Positions 60,301 through 64,000 of a stretch of 64,000 nucleotides of DNA are shown here, piece after piece (within the stretch, counting starts at the first letter, position 1; every line of letters starts with the position of its first letter). A program made the position numbers and the translations under genes. The notes under the pieces are model-generated. The model searched no databases, was not told where the DNA came from, and saw only the letters and a program-made list of their open reading frames with translations. The stretch comes from Hymenobacter piscis. Lineage in GTDB: Bacteria; Bacteroidota; Bacteroidia; Cytophagales; Hymenobacteraceae. The DNA is taken from positions 62,001 to 126,000 of the forward strand of contig NZ_JAHHZN010000002.1 in assembly GCF_018760735.1 (NCBI RefSeq). Reading direction: 5' to 3'.

Positions 60301-63300
60301 GGCCACCGCCGTCGTGATTCCGAACGGAGCGACCTATAACCCGACTACCCGCGTCATCAACTTCGGGACGGCCGCCGCCCTGGGTAGCGGCGCTACCAAC
60401 AGCTACCAGTTCAGCTTCACGGCCCCCGCTGCCCCGGGCACGGCTACCGTCGTCAGCAACACCACTACCGCCACGGCTCAGGGTGCCAACGCGGCGCCCG
60501 ATCAGTCGACGCTGCAACTCACCGTGGGCGGCGTGGCCGATGTGGCCGTGCTCGTAACGGCCCAGGCTTCGCCCATTGCCGCCGGCACCCAGGGTCAGTT
60601 CACGGTCGAATTCAGCAACAACGGCCCCAACGCGGCAACGCAGGTGGTGCGGCAGGTACAGTTGCCGGCCGGCCTGGCGGGCGTTTCCCTGCCCGACGGT
60701 GGCTCCTACGACCCGGCTACCGGTCTGGTGACCTTCCCGGAAGTGGCGTCGTTGCCCACCGGCACCGGCAGTACTTTCCGGATTCTGTTCACGGCCCCCG
60801 GCTCGGGGGAGGCAGTAACGGCTGTCGGCAGTATTTCGACCACCGAAAGCGAACAGGGCAGCACGGCCAACAATACGTCGGCGGCCACCATCGCCATTAC
60901 TCCGGCCTTTGATCTGCTCACGCGCATCAGCGGCCCGGCCACTACGGTTACCGGCACGCTCACCACGTTCAGTATCATCACCCAGAACAACGGTCCGTCC
61001 GTGGCCATCAACGTGGGGCAGACGGCCCAGCTGCCCGCTGGTCTGATGCAGGTATACGTGAGCAACGGCGGCACTTACGATCCGGCCACCGGTTTGGTAA
61101 CCTTCCCGGCTCTGCCCACGCTGAGCAGCGGGGTCAGCGTCAATAACACGGTCAGCTTCCTGGCACCGGCCACCAACTTCACGGCGACGGCAGCAGTAAC
61201 GCCCGCCACCGGCGACGTGAACCCGGCCAACAACACGGCCTCGGCTCCGGCCACCACCGTAGCGGCTCCGGCAGCCGGCACGGCCAACCTGTTCACCACC
61301 ATCACCGCCAACGCCGCCACGGTGGCCCCGGGCGCGCCCCTGACCCTGACGGTTACCCAGGGCAACGACGGCCCCGGCTCGGCCACGGAGGTGGTGCAGT
61401 CGGTATCGTTGCCGGCCGGTTTGGTGGGCGTGGTGGTTTCCGATGGAGGCACCTACGACAGCACGACCGGTCTCGTGACCTTCCCGGCAGTAGCCTCGCA
61501 GCCCAGCGGCAGCAGCACGACGTACACCATCAGCCTCCCGGCTCCGGCTTCCGGCCTGGTAGCGGCCGTGGCCAGCGTGGCCTCGGTCACCACTGACCCG
61601 ATGCCGGCCAACAACGTAGCCACCACCGATGTGCGGGTGAGCCCGGTAGCTGATGTGCAGACCGCCCTCAGCGGCCCGACCTCGGCCACGGCCGGGCAGT
61701 CCCTCACCTACCTGGTCCGGACGACCAACGCAGGCAGCGTGGCCGCCACCGATGTGGTGCAGCGCGTGGCCCTGCCGGCCGGCCTGACGGGCGTGGTGGT
61801 ATCGGGCGGGGGCAGCTACGACCCGCTTAGCGGCGAGGTGACGTTCCCGGCCATTGCCCTCCAGCAGCCCGGGACCTCCCTGACCAACACCATTCAATAC
61901 ACGGCCCCGGCCGCCGGACCGCTGAACAACGTGGCCTCGGTGAGTACCTCGTCGCCCGAAACGATGCTGGCCAACAACCGCGCTGCCATCATCACCAGCA
62001 TTACGCCAGTGGCCGATCTGACCGTTAGCCTGGCCGGCCCGGCAACGGCCGTGAGCGGCAACGAGGTGACGTATTCCGTGACGACGACCAACGGGGGCAG
62101 CTCGGCCGCGGTGAATGCCGTTACCACGGTGCAGCTGCCAACCGGCCTGACGGGCGTGGTGGTATCGGGCGACGGCAGCTACAATGCCACGACCGGCATC
62201 GTGACCTTCCCGGCGGTTGCCTCCCAGCCGGTCGGCTCCATCACCAACACCATCCGCTTCCTGGCCCCGGCTTCGACGCAGCTGACCCTCACGGCCAACG
62301 TGGCGGCCGAGAATGAAGAAGTGACCAGTAACAACTCGGCTACTACGGTTACTCCCCTCTCGGCTCCTACGGCCCAGACCATCGACCTGCTGACGACCAT
62401 TACGCCTAGTACTACTACGCGTACTCCCGGCCAGCCCGTAACGTTTACCATCCGCAACACCAACGGTGCCACCAGTGCCGTGGCGGCCACCAACGTGCAG
62501 CAACTGGTATACCTGCCGGCCGGTCTGACGGGCGTGGTAGTTTCCGACGGGGGCAGCTATGACAGCACAACCGGCATTGTGACCTTCCCGGCGGTGACTT
62601 CCCAGGCCATTGGCGCTACTTCACCGGCGTACACGGTGACGGTTAATGCGCCGGCCAGCGGCTCGTTCACGGCCACGGCCGTTGTGAGTGCCAGCCAGAG
62701 CGAGTCGAACCCGGCCAATAACTCGGCGGCCAGCACCATCACGGTAATGCCCCAGGCCGATGTCGCGACCCTGGTAACCGGGCCGGCCAGCACCACGCCG
62801 GGCGGCGCCGTAACCTACAGCGTTGTGACCATCAACAACGGCCCTTCGGTGGCCGCTGCTACCCGCCAGACGGTGCAGTTGCCCGCTAACCTGCTGAACG
62901 TAGTTGTTTCGGGTGGGGGCACGTACGACAGTGCTTCGGGTCTGGTGACCTTCCCCGACCAGAGCCTGGCGCCGGGGGTAGCCAATCAGATAACGAACAC
63001 CATCAGCTTCACGGCCCCCACTGTAGCCTACAGCGTGGTGGGTGCGGTAACAACTGCCACTGCCGAGTCGAATGCGGGCAACAACACGGCTACGCAGAAT
63101 ACCAGCCTGGGTAATCAGCCCCCCGTGGCCATTGAGGTTGTCAACTCCGAGACAACACCCCAGGGCAATACCGCCGACGCCCTGTCTCTTTCGCCCCTGA
63201 GCGGACGGGATGCCGATGGCACGCTGGCGTTCTTCACCATCACCTCGCTGCCGGATGCCAACCAGGGCGTGTTGCTCTTCAACAACCAGCCCGTAACGGT

Positions 63301-64000
63301 AGGCCAGAGTATTCCGGCCGCCCAGGCCGGGGAGTTGTTCTTTGATCCGGCCGCCGGGTTTACGGGCAACGCCTTCTTCACCTACACGGTAACGGACGAC
63401 CTCAACGCTACGTCAGCCAACGCCCGCTATACCATTCCCGTTGGGCAGGATGTGAGCTCCCTCTATACCGCTGCCCCCGTGCGGGGCGGCGCGACGGCCT
63501 ACCAGAACAACGACCCCATTGCCTCGGTGTTTGATCTGAACGGCGGGGCCTACGATGCAACCGGCAACGTGACCGACAACGGCCTTACCAACGCCAGCAC
63601 CGATGCGGCGGGTACTGCTCAGCTCACTAATCTGGGACTCACGCTCAACAGCACTACCGGCCTGATTTCGGTGCAGGACCGCACCAAGCTGGCTGCCGGA
63701 ACCTATACCATTCAGGTAACGACCGTGGATGAGTTCGGGGGCACCAACACCCAGCCCGTGAGCTTCACCATCGGGGCGGCCCCACTGCCCGTTACGCTGG
63801 TCAGCTTCTCGGCCCGGGCCGTTGGCCACGATGCGCGCCTGAACTGGGAAACGGCCCAGGAGCTCAACAACGACCATTTCGTGGTGGAGCGCAGCTTGGA
63901 TGGACGCACGTTTGCCAACATCGGCCGGGTAACCGGCCAAGGTACTACCAGCTCCGCTACCCGCTACAACTTCACGGATACCGGTATCGGCCGGCAGTTG
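57332..64000 (+). CDS. Giant surface protein with ten DUF11-like repeats, likely type IX-secreted; cut by the window end
   Basis: At least 2223 aa with no stop. Signal peptide MKKALRLWVALLLGSSLFAP...QAQ (about 1-24). Then: an unassigned region (60-205); an Ig/cadherin-like module (210-308, VLALNGTAVTVNQVITPAQA); module A1 (310-503, Cys-bearing, ALADIDQVSG); DUF11 repeat 1 (504-626); module A2 (627-820), clearly homologous to A1 (FQDVDADQTTG, NIGINSLSFCAQAD); nine consecutive DUF11 repeats (820-1925, about 123 aa each, with NNGP and LPAGL motifs); a second cadherin-like module (1927-2036); and the segment LPVTLVSFSARAVGHDARLN...LNNDHFVVERSLDG, which typically stands before a type IX sorting domain. 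It probably forms an adhesive fibre at the cell surface. The frame is continuous throughout. Confidence 0.88.
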   Translation, partial: MKKALRLWVALLLGSSLFAPAGQAQQVTPAPAAVLSDISDLRPPSFRWQQPAPQAVLREARLTGISQPRAARSNPGVARPQAAPTVVNGDFVLPGITNVLFLVDVAPLITNNGGFPIRAYRFVAAPNPAVARVFARNSTTGALREIVAANIPDEILLSNFNQVVAIPSVNDNVSTTFGFRPRNNNGELSTNTSTVTLTVQQVPVAAQLISQIVPAGAPATPLTEPLAVEPGSLAASTYQITSIPTAAQGVLALNGTAVTVNQVITPAQASQLTFDPAAGFFGTAVFNYTARNASGTGGAVASYGIPVARAICGQASTLNFATLADGRSFQTTQSILVEGVTITASNYTAPAGETDLLIFDSQSLPGKTLLWQTDYSSSANNSSSVDFTFSRPLENFSLALADIDQVSGVWTDQLQLDGFTASGQLISLSAADAALAPNNSNNFSSPNRITGQGNLNNFGPNSNVVVTFPQPIVRLRLTYRNTEPIDNPGGQVIGINSMSWCSVVDVYTRFTAGPVAANVGNTVSYTVEYGNNGPDEAQQVTRTVTLPAGATNVTLPAGATYNSTTRVIDFGPAATLASGSSNAFTFGFTVPTTAGSYPVTASTSTPGNENGATANNTATRTLTVSDCNQVSTLNYTTATAGSRKTGTETVNGTTFSYTDYQTAQVTGANVFAVGTSPGILQGQTLVWNQTTTAISGGSAVTLLFDRLTDNLTLTFQDVDADQTTGNFIDNIAFEAYDVATGGTQIPLSSANFSLGAANSFVAPNILRGTQSVGAGNIAGNATIRFTTPIRRLRLVYFNTSNNTTTLRTQNIGINSLSFCAQADLLTTVTPLATPINAGATGQFTVAFTNNGPDAANNVVRQVQLPAGLQNVVASNGGSYNPATGIVTYGAVGSLASGASSNSVITFTSPANGGTVTASSVIGGDARDPNTANNSASGTITVTPVADVTTVVSGPTSVLASQPTGTYTATFSNTGPSAASNVAQTVTLPIGATAVVIPNGATYNPTTRVINFGTAAALGSGATNSYQFSFTAPAAPGTATVVSNTTTATAQGANAAPDQSTLQLTVGGVADVAVLVTAQASPIAAGTQGQFTVEFSNNGPNAATQVVRQVQLPAGLAGVSLPDGGSYDPATGLVTFPEVASLPTGTGSTFRILFTAPGSGEAVTAVGSISTTESEQGSTANNTSAATIAITPAFDLLTRISGPATTVTGTLTTFSIITQNNGPSVAINVGQTAQLPAGLMQVYVSNGGTYDPATGLVTFPALPTLSSGVSVNNTVSFLAPATNFTATAAVTPATGDVNPANNTASAPATTVAAPAAGTANLFTTITANAATVAPGAPLTLTVTQGNDGPGSATEVVQSVSLPAGLVGVVVSDGGTYDSTTGLVTFPAVASQPSGSSTTYTISLPAPASGLVAAVASVASVTTDPMPANNVATTDVRVSPVADVQTALSGPTSATAGQSLTYLVRTTNAGSVAATDVVQRVALPAGLTGVVVSGGGSYDPLSGEVTFPAIALQQPGTSLTNTIQYTAPAAGPLNNVASVSTSSPETMLANNRAAIITSITPVADLTVSLAGPATAVSGNEVTYSVTTTNGGSSAAVNAVTTVQLPTGLTGVVVSGDGSYNATTGIVTFPAVASQPVGSITNTIRFLAPASTQLTLTANVAAENEEVTSNNSATTVTPLSAPTAQTIDLLTTITPSTTTRTPGQPVTFTIRNTNGATSAVAATNVQQLVYLPAGLTGVVVSDGGSYDSTTGIVTFPAVTSQAIGATSPAYTVTVNAPASGSFTATAVVSASQSESNPANNSAASTITVMPQADVATLVTGPASTTPGGAVTYSVVTINNGPSVAAATRQTVQLPANLLNVVVSGGGTYDSASGLVTFPDQSLAPGVANQITNTISFTAPTVAYSVVGAVTTATAESNAGNNTATQNTSLGNQPPVAIEVVNSETTPQGNTADALSLSPLSGRDADGTLAFFTITSLPDANQGVLLFNNQPVTVGQSIPAAQAGELFFDPAAGFTGNAFFTYTVTDDLNATSANARYTIPVGQDVSSLYTAAPVRGGATAYQNNDPIASVFDLNGGAYDATGNVTDNGLTNASTDAAGTAQLTNLGLTLNSTTGLISVQDRTKLAAGTYTIQVTTVDEFGGTNTQPVSFTIGAAPLPVTLVSFSARAVGHDARLNWETAQELNNDHFVVERSLDGRTFANIGRVTGQGTTSSATRYNFTDTGIGRQL

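Noticed and set aside
60086..62503. A very long open frame (about 805 codons) opposite the DUF11 repeats
   Set aside because: It mirrors the repeat region of the surface protein, has a Gly/Arg/His-rich composition, no domain, and breaks at the repeat ends. The forward frame encodes coherent repeats.

Overview
The window looks like chromosomal DNA of a GC-rich member of the Bacteroidota, most likely the Hymenobacter/Cytophagales group. The evidence is Bacteroidota-type -7 boxes (TAnnTTTG), a TamL lipoprotein beside TamB, a very large DUF11-repeat surface protein ending in the segment that usually precedes a type IX secretion sorting domain, SusE/TonB-era lipoproteins with short lipoboxes, and the near absence of Shine-Dalgarno sequences. 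No rRNA, tRNA, CRISPR array, phage or transposase gene was seen. Both edges cut genes: hmgA on the left and the giant surface protein on the right.

Layout. 0-20.5 kb is mixed housekeeping and carbohydrate metabolism: homogentisate dioxygenase, an exported transglutaminase-like protein, an S41 processing peptidase, the overlapping pair ruvX-def, a zinc phospholipase C/S1-P1-like protein, a patatin-barrel protein, type I pullulanase, aquaporin, alpha/beta hydrolase, a GH1-like enzyme, a GMC oxidoreductase with its small subunit, an SDR dehydrogenase and a PA14-OmpA protein. 20.6-25.7 kb is a methionine/one-carbon unit: a SAM-I riboswitch, metH and metF. 25.8-31.1 kb holds small envelope proteins, an OFA-type MFS carrier with a tiny membrane partner, and small DUF proteins. 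31.1-45.7 kb is a molybdenum island: moeA, moaC, mobA (with an extra N-terminal domain), moaE, moaD, moaA, a MOT1-type molybdate carrier, moeB with rhodanese, fdhD, a small conserved gene and an FdhF/YdeP-type molybdopterin oxidoreductase. 45.8-53.5 kb is tamL-tamB. 54.1-56.9 kb is malQ with two starch-binding domains. 57.3 kb to the end is the giant surface protein.

How the genes fit together. The molybdenum genes cover molybdate uptake, pterin synthesis, sulfur transfer, metal insertion, nucleotide attachment and the FdhD step that activates formate dehydrogenases, and end with the likely client enzyme. The OFA carrier upstream may supply oxalate or formate. PulA and MalQ together could debranch and rearrange alpha-glucans. 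MetH and MetF recycle methyl groups to methionine under SAM feedback.

The most unusual feature is repeat content. Almost every second intergenic gap holds a folded repeat. Three architectures are visible: (1) degenerate 7- or 8-nt tandem words, mostly in inverted pairs around a unique spacer; (2) MITE-like hairpins with a core related to TCATTCCGAGC...AATCTCGCGTGCTGA; and (3) double hairpins in which each arm is itself a palindrome. Two such repeats have entered the metH reading frame in phase, at domain linkers, and others sit on the start or stop codons of moaE, fdhD and the GMC oxidoreductase. Several elements of classes 1 and 2 share an inner boundary word close to CAACGTCA, which suggests one mobilising system acts on sequences that otherwise look unrelated.
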